Shown here piece after piece: positions 1-9,500 of a stretch of DNA of 64,000 nucleotides. This DNA comes from Actinernus sp. WN-2022. Taxonomy: Eukaryota; Cnidaria; Anthozoa; Actiniaria; Actinernidae. The first letter of the stretch is position 1. Each line of letters starts with the position of its first letter. Below the pieces are notes generated by a model. That model was not told the origin of the DNA. It saw only the letters and a program-made list of their open reading frames with translations, and searched no databases. The translations under genes and the position numbers were made by a program. Where the stretch lies: the NCBI GenBank assembly GCA_030867875.1, contig JAOWCC010000444.1, positions 124,001 to 188,000 on the forward strand, given 5' to 3'.

Positions 1-524
1 TTATTGACTTTGATAACCCATCAGCGGCTGTTCCCGTCTGAATGCAATCATATTTTGACATTAGTAATTAAATGTATAGACCTATTTCAAAACAAGATGG
101 CAGGTAGAGCCAACATTGGACGTAGGCAATAGAACAAAATGGATTGTGGGTAGGACAGTGCATGCAAGTATTCGGAACGGAGAAACTAAGGTAAAAACTA
201 GAAAAAAGACTCGACTATTGGTCAAACAATTTGTAGATCCCAAAATAAAGGAATTCGAAATACTTTTAGCTCAATCACAATCTACTTCAGTTATTTGAAT
301 TGCCCTTGTCTTAGATCCTTAGTCCTATGTTCCGTGGCCATGAAAGGTATATTTTCTTTGACATCATGTAGTTTTGTTTTACTAGTTGGCCACCATGCCG
401 TGATAAACTTTTGATTAAGTACAAAATGAGGACTGTCGGTGCAAGGCCAACACAAATGAAATGTAACGAATATTTGTTTCATGTCATATGAGAAACAAAG
501 ATTATGTTACTTGATTCATTTTAG
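1..524. other. Intra-domain intron (3' part) of the first, cut unit
   Basis: This is intron sequence between an exon 1 that lies before the window and exon 2 at 525. It ends in a pyrimidine-rich tract and TTTTAG. Open frames exist on both strands (for example 116-298), but they recur unchanged in all copies simply because whole units are copied. They match no family I recognise. Confidence 0.7.
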
Positions 525-753
525 CCTCCGTCAAATGCCTCGGTGAATGGACGTTTAGTTGGATACCAGATTGGATATAAGCAGCAGTTGGGAGTGTCAT
601 CAAATACGGATTATGTGAACACAGCTACATGGACATCGTATTTGTTGAAGAATCTAAAGAAGTATGCATCATACAATATAACGGTAGCTGTACGTAACAG
701 CAACTTTACAGGTTCTCCAAGTACTGCAAAGAGCATTACAACACAGCAAGATG
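525..753 (+). CDS. FN3 domain D1, exon 2 only (exon 1 lies left of the window)
   Basis: This is a 229-nt exon between an acceptor TTTTAG and a donor at 754 (gtaaga). It encodes residues 25-100 of an FN3 module plus the first base of the next codon. FN3 hallmarks are the PP pair after the strand-B Trp, GYQIGYK (strand C), LKKYASYNITVAVRN (the L-x-x-Y tyrosine corner and strand F) and GSPS near the strand-G turn. N28-A-S, N75-I-T and N84-F-T are N-glycosylation sequons. The variable segment at residues 58-62 reads ATWTS. The frame stays open for 92 bases past the donor, so the exon end is set by the donor and by phase, not by a stop. Confidence 0.88.
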
Positions 754-1478
754 GTAAGATATTGTATGATAACGCTGCTGATCATGATACGGTAAAATTA
801 GGACTTACAACGTTTTGGTTCACAACATACACGAAAGTAACATGATTAATTATACTTGTCGTTTTCGATCGAGTGCAGATACGAGCCAAAACAGTGCAAA
901 TAAGAGTTCGTATTACACAGGACGCAAACCGGCCTTCTCCGGTTTATTGTAAAATCACTTGAACGGTTTCGTAAACCAATTAAAATGTGGCTATGTTGCA
1001 GTAGTATAATAGCCAATCAGGTGTTAGCGTGTTTCAGCGCATGCGCTCTCGAAGGTTTCTTTTACTGGAAATTCGAAAGTACGTTCATGCAATCTTTGAT
1101 CGGAGATGTCAAACGTCGTTTAATGATCAATATATCACACACAAAGTTTGTGTAATATGGCTGCGAATATACACTCGTAAGTTTTTAATTAGTTTCCCTC
1201 GGCTATCAGGCTCGAGAAAATATAACTGACTCAATCGTTAAAAATATAATACCCAGCCATATAACACAATCCCCAACCTGTAATTCCCAAACCAATTTTT
1301 AACCGAAATGTGTTAGTCAACTCACTCTATGGCTTTGTAGATAATAAAGCAATAAGTCCACTCATTCTCGTTGAACATGGACAATACTAGTGTACTTAGC
1401 GGTACGCGCATCGTACAGTTGGCAAACAAGGATTATCAATTGCACGTGGGAACTTTGTGTGTATTTGTAATGTTACAG
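754..1478. other. Inter-domain intron of a type A unit (725 bp), representative
   Basis: This is a phase-1 intron between exon 2 of one domain and exon 1 of the next. It has donor gtaaga and acceptor gttacag. It contains the CCAAT/NRF1 module annotated separately, a short inverted repeat (acacaaa, one base, tttgtgt) and an AATAAA at 1343-1348. A 66-codon open frame at 1029-1229 is present in nearly every unit. It shows no recognisable family or codon signal, so I do not call it a gene. The same intron, with small changes, separates all other domains in both arrays. Confidence 0.75.
1011..1182 (+). promoter_or_regulatory. Promoter-like module repeated in every unit (CCAAT box, NRF1-type palindrome, ATG segment with splice donor)
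   Basis: AGCCAATCAG at 1011-1020 matches the NF-Y/CCAAT consensus. The 12-bp palindrome at 1036-1047 contains GCGCATGCGC, the NRF1 core. These motifs are typical of TATA-less animal promoters. About 110 bp downstream an ATG (1157) opens seven codons, M-A-A-N-I-H then a split codon, into a consensus donor gtaagt at 1177. The NRF1 core recurs 31 times. Further array 1 cores start at 5812, 7435, 9059, 10683, 12352, 15695, 17364, 19033, 20706, 22375 and 24044. Array 2 cores start at 31955, 36730, 38353, 39977, 41601, 43225, 44849, 46518, 49861, 51530, 53199, 54872, 56541, 58210, 59879, 61548 and 63217. The core is mutated at 14021 and 48187, and the CCAAT box is altered in the units holding 10683, 41601 and 44849. 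The ATG segment ends in phase 2, which does not fit the phase-1 acceptor of FN3 exon 1. Promoter activity is inference. Confidence 0.35.
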
Positions 1479-2377
1479 TACCTGATGGTGTTCCAACCAT
1501 TGTGAGAATTACTTCCCCATCTTCAACAACCATCCGTGTCACCTGGACGGTAAATATATCTTAATTATTAATAATAAGCAACGAATACAATTACACTTGA
1601 TGCATTCTCTCGACATATTTTTCCTTATTGACTTTGATAACCCATCAGCGGCTGTTCCCGTCTGAATGCAATCATATTTTGACATTAGTAATTAAATGTA
1701 TAGACCTATTTCAAAACAAGATGGCAGGTAGAGCCAACATTGGACGTAGGCAATAGAACAAAATGGATTGTGGGTAGGACAGTGCATGCAAGTATTCGGA
1801 ACGGAGAAACTAAGGTAAAAACTAGAAAAAAGACTCGACTATTGGTCAAACAATTTGTAGATCCCAAAATAAAGGAATTCGAAATACTTTTAGCTCAATC
1901 ACAATCTACTTCAGTTATTTGAATTGCCCTTGTCTTAGATCCTTAGTCCTATGTTCCGTGGCCATGAAAGGTATATTTTCTTTGACATCATGTAGTTTTG
2001 TTTTACTAGTTGGCCACCATGCCGTGATAAACTTTTGATTAAGTACAAAATGAGGACTGTCGGTGCAAGGCCAACACAAATGAAATGTAACGAATATTTG
2101 TTTCATGTCATATGAGAAACAAAGATTATGTTACTTGATTCATTTTAGCCTCCGTCAAATGCCTCGGTGAATGGACGTTTAGTTGGATACCAGATTGGAT
2201 ATAAGCAGCAGTTGGGAGTGTCATCAAATACGGATTATGTGAACACAGCTACATGGACATCGTATTTGTTGAAGAATCTAAAGAAGTATGCATCATACAA
2301 TATAACGGTAGCTGTACGTAACAGCAACTTTACAGGTTCTCCAAGTACTGCAAAGAGCATTACAACACAGCAAGATG
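1479..2377 (+). CDS. FN3 domain D2 (exons 1479..1549 and 2149..2377)
   Basis: This is a complete 100-residue FN3 module on two exons; the coordinates span the intron between them. Exon 1 starts with TA, which completes a Val codon with the G left by the previous exon (phase 1). It encodes VPDGVPTIVRI and the strand-B motif IRVTW, and ends in phase 0 after Thr24 at donor gtaaat. Exon 2 encodes residues 25-100, with PP at 25-26, GYQIGYK at 37-43, LKKYASY at 68-74 and GSPS at 87-90. Sequons lie at N28, N75 and N84. FN3 modules are beta-sandwiches used for adhesion and spacing in extracellular proteins, and three sequons per module fit an extracellular location. There is no RGD. Residue 18 is Thr and residues 58-62 are ATWTS. 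The intron that follows holds the transposon at 2553-5696. Confidence 0.9.
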
Positions 2378-2573
2378 GTAAGATATTGTATGATAACGCT
2401 GCTGATCATGATACGGTAAAAATAGGACTTACAACGTTTTGGTTCACAACATACACGAAAGTAATATGATTAATTATACTTGTCGTTTTCGATCGAGTGC
2501 AGATACGAGCCAAAACAGTGCAAATATGAGTTCGTATTACACGGGACGCAAAAGGCCTACTCTGGGATCTAAA

Positions 2574-2770
2574 CTCGCCTTAACTCGCCCTAACTCGCAA
2601 AGCCAAAAAATGGAAATTTCCTTAAATCGCCTTAACTCGCCTTAACCCGCCCTAACTCGCCTTAACCCACCCTAACTCACAAAGCCAGAAAATGGACATT
2701 CTCCTTAAATTGCCTTAACCCACCCTAAATCGTCTTAACCCGCCCTAACTCGCAAAGTCCCCACCCCCCA
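2574..2770. repeat. Left subterminal minisatellite of the TIR element
   Basis: These are about fifteen degenerate 10-12-bp words of the type CCTTAACTCGC, CCTAACCCGC and CTTAAATCGC, beginning inside the terminal inverted repeat. Two spacers share AAAGCCA-A-AAATGGA, which suggests a higher-order repeat. The matching array 2 copy is 33492-33688. Confidence 0.8.
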
Positions 2771-4069
2771 AGTTTTCCTTAAATTGCCTTCATTGGCAAA
2801 GCTAAAAATGATAATCACTAAACATGACTTACAATTTGAGCCCCATTCACTGAAATTCATGTCTACAAAGATGTTGATACATGTGATTTGTGTTCACACG
2901 TGTCAAAAATACACTAGTACTGTAGTCTGTGGCTGCATGAAGTCAATGTACACTTTGTCACAAATGTAGTAACACCTAATTGTTTTATGATGTCCAACTA
3001 TTGGATTTATCTGAGTCCAGTATGGCAAAATGTTTAAGTATAGAGATGGCGGGACAGAAGGTTGAGCCTAATATTTATAAAAGTTTTTTTTATTTTTATG
3101 CACCAGTCAATGTAAATCCCCACCTTCCCCAGGCTACAGATTAGTGGGACTTGGATTTTGAACCTGGCAAAATATGTTTTAGCCCTTGCCCACCAGGGTG
3201 TTTATATGAAGAAAATTCCTACTTTTGCTGTAAAATGCCTTGAACACATACTATCATACAATTTTGAGCCCCAGTACTGAGGGGCAGAGATGATAAAACA
3301 TAGATGATACTCAACACCCCAGGGTGTTACATATTGGTCCTAAAGTAGAAACTTGTCCCTCGCAACCGGCAATGTCTTTGCTATGCCCCACTAATCCAAG
3401 GCCTGGGGGGTATATACTTCATGGTAGTGTTTCGTTCCATATAGTCTAGCTCCCTGCATAATTATTTTCTCTACTGTTTTACAGTATTATGCAGGGAGAC
3501 TACATTGTATATGGAACGAAACACTACCATGAAGTATATACCGCCTGGGGTGAGGAGGTATTTATATTATTGACTAATGCATAACGAACAAATATTATCA
3601 TCCAATCAATAAACACAATAATATAAACAGCTTGGGGGAACTATATTGGGCTTGCACGTGGCCCTAGTACACACATCTGATTGGTTGATTATTTGCAAGG
3701 ACTATAATAAAAATAAATAAATAAAACGTTGGTTATCTTCTCGTGTCAAAATCAACATTTATTTTCGCACTGTTCAATTGTGGTCACGTCACTCGGGAAA
3801 TAAGTTCAAGTTTAAGCTTTATTGCTACTGACCAAAGATCAGCAATAACTTTTCGGTTTAAATGTTTAAGCGTTTATAAACATATTATATCGTCGAGCCA
3901 AATCCATTGTTTGCTAAAATCCCCGAGTAAACTAGTTGATGCTAATCAAAATAATGTTTCTTTTAATTGCTTACTTACCAGAAATGATGCAAATTTTCTG
4001 TTCCTTTTCGTATAAAACCAAAACCAAAACCAAGCATGTACGTGCTACCAACACGCGCTTCACGTTCAC
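2771..4069. other. Interior of the TIR element, left half: no gene recognised
   Basis: This is AT-rich sequence with scattered short frames (2784-2969, 3743-4015). None has a recognisable family, start context or splice structure. The only structured item is the hairpin element at 3409-3542. Confidence 0.6.
3401..3550. mobile_element. Nested hairpin MITE (3409-3542) with 8-bp direct repeats
   Basis: Two 35-bp perfectly complementary arms (3409-3443 and 3508-3542) begin GGTATATACTTCATGGTAG. They enclose a 64-bp centre that folds again through a CTCCCTGCATAAT / ATTATGCAGGGAG pair. The hairpin is flanked by GCCTGGGG at 3401-3408 and 3543-3550, which looks like an 8-bp target-site duplication. 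An 8-bp duplication fits hAT-type or P-type transposition, but the termini are not ones I recognise. It is nested inside the larger element. Confidence 0.72.
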
Positions 4070-4163
4070 CCGCCATCTTGAATACACGAAGCTGATCTAA
4101 TTATCGATTTTATATTGATTGGAGTTTGATTGATTATTGATTGCCCGGATCCAAGATGGCTGC
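4070..4163 (+). promoter_or_regulatory. YY1-type promoter region carried by the TIR element
   Basis: CCGCCATCTTG at 4070-4080 is a YY1 consensus. The reverse-oriented form CAAGATGGCTGC lies at 4152-4163 and overlaps an ATG. In animal TATA-less promoters YY1 sites often sit just downstream of the transcription start and may overlap the initiator ATG. The stretch between them has no obvious TATA box. Function is inferred from motifs only. Confidence 0.4.
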
Positions 4164-4220
4164 TATCGAAGTAGGAAGCGATAAAATTGTTTGTTCTCAT
4201 ATAAACGTTTCGGAAGAAAG
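4156..4220 (+). CDS. Putative first coding exon inside the TIR element
   Basis: The ATG at 4156 is in a strong context (CCAAGATGG). It opens 21 codons, beginning MAAIEVGSDKIVCSH, and ends with two bases of an Arg codon before donor gttagt at 4221, so it leaves in phase 2. No following exon is recognisable in the rest of the element. It could be a captured 5' end of a host gene or the element's own gene start. I do not recognise the peptide. Short length and lack of a partner exon keep confidence low. Confidence 0.35.
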
Positions 4221-5440
4221 GTTAGTCAATATACACGTAACAATATAACCTAGCTATAAATCTGCATAAAATAGTAGAGGGAAGAGGGGACACTTAATCT
4301 GGCCTCTGGGCAACACCAGAACATGCAAAACTATGTTTTTGTATGGTCCACAAATGTTAAGATTTTTTTTACAATTTTATACATGGAATTAATGATTCTG
4401 AATGAAAGTTAGTTGAAGTTAATTGGTTAAAAAATGTGAATCACAAGCAGCTGTTATTTTATTTGTTATTTTGCTTTGAAATTACGTAATCTGTTTCATG
4501 ATTCTATAACAATTACCTATGCTTGTTGAAACCAAACTGTCATGCAATGTCAAAGCTATTTTAATTAAAATAATTGTTGAGCTATTGATTTGTCATTTCC
4601 TTTAAAGCTAAAGGTGTGGCTTCTTTATGATTAGCATGTGAGTGAGTTGAGTCACTGATAGTTCTTTAACTGAGCCATCATTTTGAATATAAATGTGTTA
4701 ATTAAGTTTATGCATGTGTGTATGTTAATGTTGTGTATATTGTATGGCTTGATTGGTGAAATTGGATGATTATGGATGGCTGCATGGATTGAATGATGAA
4801 CACAGTTATGTATTCACTGAGTATGTGTTATATATTGTGTATTATGTATGCACATATATATTTACTAGTATATGTCATTAGAATGTATGTGCAGGTAGCC
4901 ATGCAGTGTACTCAAGTAGGATAGGTGTAATGTCTATTAATCAATAATAAATATCGACTGACTATTTCAATATTAATCACTCAATTGTCTGACAGATAAA
5001 TGACAGGGATATTTTTCTGACTTACCCTTAATTTTATAATTCATATAATAGTTAATATATATATTCATAAATATGTAGATATATACATGGGATGAATACA
5101 GATGTATATGTTTGCAGATGTGTTTTGCAGATGTTTTTGTAGATGTTACAGAAAATTGTTGGCTAGGTCATATATAATTTCTGTATTCCCTAACACAAAT
5201 GAATTGTACATGTATTTATGATTTGGAGACCAATATGGCAATGGTGTAAAACAATAGATTGTATTGGGGAATGCAGAATTAACCAGACAGCTTTTTTAAA
5301 TTGCTGCTGTATAGGGTATTTATTTATAACGACTATACTGACTTACCATATAAGTTTAATAATTATTTAATTGGATCTGTATTTCATGTATATATTAATT
5401 ATAATTGCATTTTTTATATTATTATGGCAGTGGTGAATTT
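4221..5440. other. Interior of the TIR element, right half: no gene recognised
   Basis: This is very AT-rich sequence with TATATA and TGTATATG tracts (about 4690-4900 and 5040-5120). No coherent open frame, RNA gene or second splice-compatible exon was seen. Confidence 0.6.
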
Positions 5441-5449
5441 CCTAAACCT

Positions 5450-5670
5450 GCCTTAACTCACCTTAGCTCACCACATACACTAAATCTTGTAAGGACTTTC
5501 CCTAAACACCCTTAACCCACCCTAACTCGCCACATACAAATTTAAGTATTTTTTCCTTATACTGCCTTAAATCGCCTTAACTCGCCTTAACTCGCCAGAT
5601 ACAAATTTAAGTATTTTTCCTTAAATCGCCTTAACTCGCCTTAACTCGCACAACCTCGCCTTAACTCGCT
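5450..5670. repeat. Right subterminal minisatellite of the TIR element
   Basis: CCTTAACTC(G/A)CC words repeat here, with the spacer ACATACAAATTTAAGTATTTTTCCTTA recurring in part. The words run in the same strand orientation as at the left end, unlike the terminal 26 bp, which are inverted. The array 2 copy is 36368-36588. Confidence 0.8.
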
Positions 5671-6253
5671 GCGAGTTTAGATCCCAGAGTAGGCCTACGC
5701 AAACCGGCCTTCTCTGGTTTATTGTAAAATCACTTGAACGGTTTCGTAAACCAATTAAAATGTGGCTATGTTGCAGTAGTATAATAGCCAATCAGGTGTT
5801 AGCGTGTTTCAGCGCATGCGCTCTCGAAGGTTTCTTTTACTGGAAATTCGAAAGTACGTTCATGCAATCTTTGATCGGAGATGTCAAACGTCGATTAATG
5901 ATCAATATATCATACACAAAGTTTGTGTAATATGGCTGCGAATATGCACTCGTAAGTTTTTAATTAGTTTCCCTCGGCTATCAGGCTCGAGAAAATATAA
6001 CTGACTCAATCGTTAAAAATATAATACCCAGCCATATAACACAATCCCCAACCTGTAATTCCCAAACCAATTTTTAACCGAAATGTGTTAGTCAACTCAC
6101 TCTATGGCTTTGTAGATAATAAAGCAATAAGTCCACTCATTCTCGTTGAACATGGACAATACTAGTGTACTTAGCGGTACGCGCATCGTACAGTTGGCAA
6201 ACAAGGATTATCAATTGCACGTGGGAACTTTGTGTGTATTTGTAATGTTACAG

Positions 6254-7151
6254 TACCTGATGGTGTTCCAACCATTGTGAGAATTACTTCCCCATCTTCA
6301 ACAACCATCCGTGTCACCTGGACGGTAAATATATCTTAATTATTAATAATAAGCAACGAATACAATTACACTTGATGCATTCTCTCGACATATTTTTCCT
6401 TATTGACTTTGATAACCCATCAGCGGCTGTTCCCGTCTGAATGCAATCATATTTTGACATTAGTAATTAAATGTATAGACCTATTTCAAAACAAGATGGC
6501 AGGTAGAGCCAACATTGGACGTAGGCAATAGAACAAAATGGATTGTGGGTAGGACAGTGCATGCAAGTATTCGGAACGGAGAAACTAAGGTAAAAACTAG
6601 AAAAAGACTCGACTATTGGTCAAACAATTTGTAGATCCCAAAATAAAGGAATTCGAAATACTTTTAGCTCAATCACAATCTACTTCAGTTATTTGAATTG
6701 CCCTTGTCTTAGATCCTTAGTCCTATGTTCCGTGGCCATGAAAGGTATATTTTCTTTGACATCATGTAGTTTTGTTTTACTAGTTGGCCACCATGCCGTG
6801 ATAAACTTTTGATTAAGTACAAAATGAGGACTGTCGGTGCAAGGCCAACACAAATGAAATGTAACGAATATTTGTTTCATGTCATATGAGAAACAAAGAT
6901 TATGTTACTTGATTCATTTTAGCCTCCGTCAAATGCCTCGGTGAATGGACGTTTAGTTGGATACCAGATTGGATATAAGCAGCAGTTGGGAGTGTCATCA
7001 AATACGGATTATGTGAACACAGCTACATGGACATCGTATTTGTTGAAGAATCTAAAGAAGTATGCATCATACAATATAACGGTAGCTGTACGTAACAGCA
7101 ACTTTACAGGTTCTCCAAGTACTGCAAAGAGCATTACAACACAGCAAGATG
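6254..7151 (+). CDS. FN3 domain D3 (exons 6254..6324 and 6923..7151)
   Basis: Intact module, first after the transposon, with the same splice sites and phases as D2. Residue 18 is Thr and residues 58-62 are ATWTS. The internal intron is one base shorter than in D2 because of a shorter A run near 6601. Confidence 0.9.
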
Positions 7152-7876
7152 GTAAGATATTGTATGATAACGCTGCTGATCATGATACGGTAAAAATAGG
7201 ACTTACAACGTTTTGGTTCACAACATACACGAAAGTAATATGATTAATTATACTTGTCGTTTTCGATCGACTGCAGATACGAGCCAAAACAGTGCAAATA
7301 TGAGTTCGTATTACACAGGACGCAAACCGGCCTTCTCCGGTTTATTGTAAAATCACTTGAACGGTTTCGTAAACCAATTAAAATGTGGCTATGTTGCAGT
7401 AGTATAATAGCCAATCAGGTGTTAGCGTGTTTCAGCGCATGCGCTCTCGAAGGTTTCTTTTACTGGAAATTCGAAAGTACGTTCATGCAATCTTTGATCG
7501 GAGATGTCAAACGTCGTTTAATGATCAATATATCACACACAAAGTTTGTGTAATATGGCTGCGAATATACACTCGTAAGTTTTTAATTAGTTTCCCTCGG
7601 CTATCAGGCTCGAGAAAATATAACTGACTCAATCGTTAAAAATATAATACCCAGCCATATAACACAATCCCCAACCTGTAATTCCCAAACCAATTTTTAA
7701 CCGAAATGTGTTAGTCAACTCACTCTATGGCTTTGTAGATAATAAAGCAATAAGTCCACTCATTCTCGTTGAACATGGACAATACTAGTGTACTTAGCGG
7801 TACGCGCATCGTACAGTTGGCAAACAAGGATTATCAATTGCACGTGGGAACTTTGTGTGTATTTGTAATGTTACAG

Positions 7877-8775
7877 TACCTGATGGTGTTCCAACCATTG
7901 TGAGAATTACTTCCCCATCTTCAACAACCATCCGTGTCACCTGGACGGTAAATATATCTTAATTATTAATAATAAGCAACGAATACAATTACACTTGATG
8001 CATTCTCTCGACATATTTTTCCTTATTGACTTTGATAACCCATCAGCGGCTGTTCCCGTCTGAATGCAATCATATTTTGACATTAGTAATTAAATGTATA
8101 GACCTATTTCAAAACAAGATGGCAGGTAGAGCCAACATTGGACGTAGGCAATAGAACAAAATGGATTGTGGGTAGGACAGTGCATGCAAGTATTCGGAAC
8201 GGAGAAACTAAGGTAAAAACTAGAAAAAAGACTCGACTATTGGTCAAACAATTTGTAGATCCCAAAATAAAGGAATTCGAAATACTTTTAGCTCAATCAC
8301 AATCTACTTCAGTTATTTGAATTGCCCTTGTCTTAGATCCTTAGTCCTATGTTCCGTGGCCATGAAAGGTATATTTTCTTTGACATCATGTAGTTTTGTT
8401 TTACTAGTTGGCCACCATGCCGTGATAAACTTTTGATTAAGTACAAAATGAGGACTGGCGGTGCAAGGCCAACACAAATGAAATGTAACGAATATTTGTT
8501 TCATGTCATATGAGAAACAAAGATTATGTTACTTGATTCATTTTAGCCTCCGTCAAATGCCTCGGTGAATGGACGTTTAGTTGGATACCAGATTGGATAT
8601 AAGCAGCAGTTGGGAGTGTCATCAAATACGGATTATGTGAACACAGCTACATGGACATCGTATTTGTTGAAGAATCTAAAGAAGTATGCATCATACAATA
8701 TAACGGTAGCTGTACGTAACAGCAACTTTACAGGTTCTCCAAGTACTGCAAAGAGCATTACAACACAGCAAGATG
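7877..8775 (+). CDS. FN3 domain D4 (exons 7877..7947 and 8547..8775)
   Basis: Intact module, type A, Thr18, ATWTS at 58-62. Its downstream intron has the variant AAGTAACATG and AATAAGAG also seen after D1, E2 and E4. This marks these units as one sub-family. Confidence 0.9.
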
Positions 8776-9500
8776 GTAAGATATTGTATGATAACGCTGC
8801 TGATCATGATACGGTAAAATTAGGACTTACAACGTTTTGGTTCACAACATACACGAAAGTAACATGATTAATTATACTTGTCGTTTTCGATCGAGTGCAG
8901 ATACGAGCCAAAACAGTGCAAATAAGAGTTCGTATTACACAGGACGCAAACCGGCCTTCTCCGGTTTATTGTAAAATCACTTGAACGGTTTCGTAAACCA
9001 ATTAAAATGTGGCTATGTTGCAGTAGTATAATAGCCAATCAGGTGTTAGCGTGTTTCAGCGCATGCGCTCTCGAAGGTTTCTTTTACTGGAAATTCGAAA
9101 GTACGTTCATGCAATCTTTGATCGGAGATGTCAAACGTCGTTTAATGATCAATATATCACACACAAAGTTTGTGTAATATGGCTGCGAATATACACTCGT
9201 AAGTTTTTAATTAGTTTCCCTCGGCTATCAGGCTCGAGAAAATATAACTGACTCAATCGTTAAAAATATAATACCCAGCCATATAACACAATCCCCAACC
9301 TGTAATTCCCAAACCAATTTTTAACCGAAATGTGTTAGTCAACTCACTCTATGGCTTTGTAGATAATAAAGCAATAAGTCCACTCATTCTCGTTGAACAT
9401 GGACAATACTAGTGTACTTAGCGGTACGCGCATCGTACAGTTGGCAAACAAGGATTATCAATTGCACGTGGGAACTTTGTGTGTATTTGTAATGTTACAG

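Larger units (their letters stand above)
2546..5703 (+). mobile_element. TIR element inserted in the FN3 array, copy 1 (element 2553-5696, 7-bp target duplication)
   Basis: The element is 3,144 bp with perfect 26-bp terminal inverted repeats (2553-2578 and 5671-5696; outer bases AGGCCTACTCTGGGATCT). It is flanked by a direct repeat ACGCAAA (2546-2552 and 5697-5703). Removing the element and one repeat restores the normal unit. Both ends carry minisatellite tracts of CCTTAACTCG-like words, in the same orientation at both ends rather than inverted. No transposase-like frame is visible, so it looks non-autonomous. A 7-bp target duplication does not fit the commonest superfamilies cleanly (hAT uses 8 bp), so I leave it unclassified. 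It carries a promoter-like stretch with a first-exon-like segment and a nested hairpin element. Confidence 0.88.

Noticed and set aside
244..249. AATAAA motifs (244-249, 1343-1348 and copies) as poly(A) sites
   Set aside because: Frequent by chance in AT-rich introns. No downstream GU-rich element stands out, and use of them would cut the FN3 reading frame between exons.
116..298. 60-codon basic open frame in every unit
   Set aside because: Intronic, starts on a non-ATG codon, and has no recognisable domain. It is disrupted by a one-base change in the unit at 6600 and its array 2 copy.
291..482. Antisense open frame of 63 or 78 codons in every unit
   Set aside because: Intronic, minus strand, with its length set by the 45-bp block, and no recognisable protein. 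It is a shadow of the repeated unit.
1029..1229. 66-codon open frame repeated in every unit, and the overlapping 99-codon frames at 7254-7553 and equivalents
   Set aside because: They lie in the inter-domain intron, are kept only because the whole unit is copied, and show no family match or splice support. Exon-level conservation is no higher than intron conservation here, so repetition is not evidence of coding.
1377..1505. ATG frame of about 42 codons running into FN3 exon 1
   Set aside because: It reads exon 1 in the wrong frame and stops inside it, so it does not support an alternative start for the FN3 protein.
3743..4015. 90-codon open frame inside the TIR element
   Set aside because: Non-ATG start, low-complexity Ser/Phe/Leu-rich content and no transposase motif.
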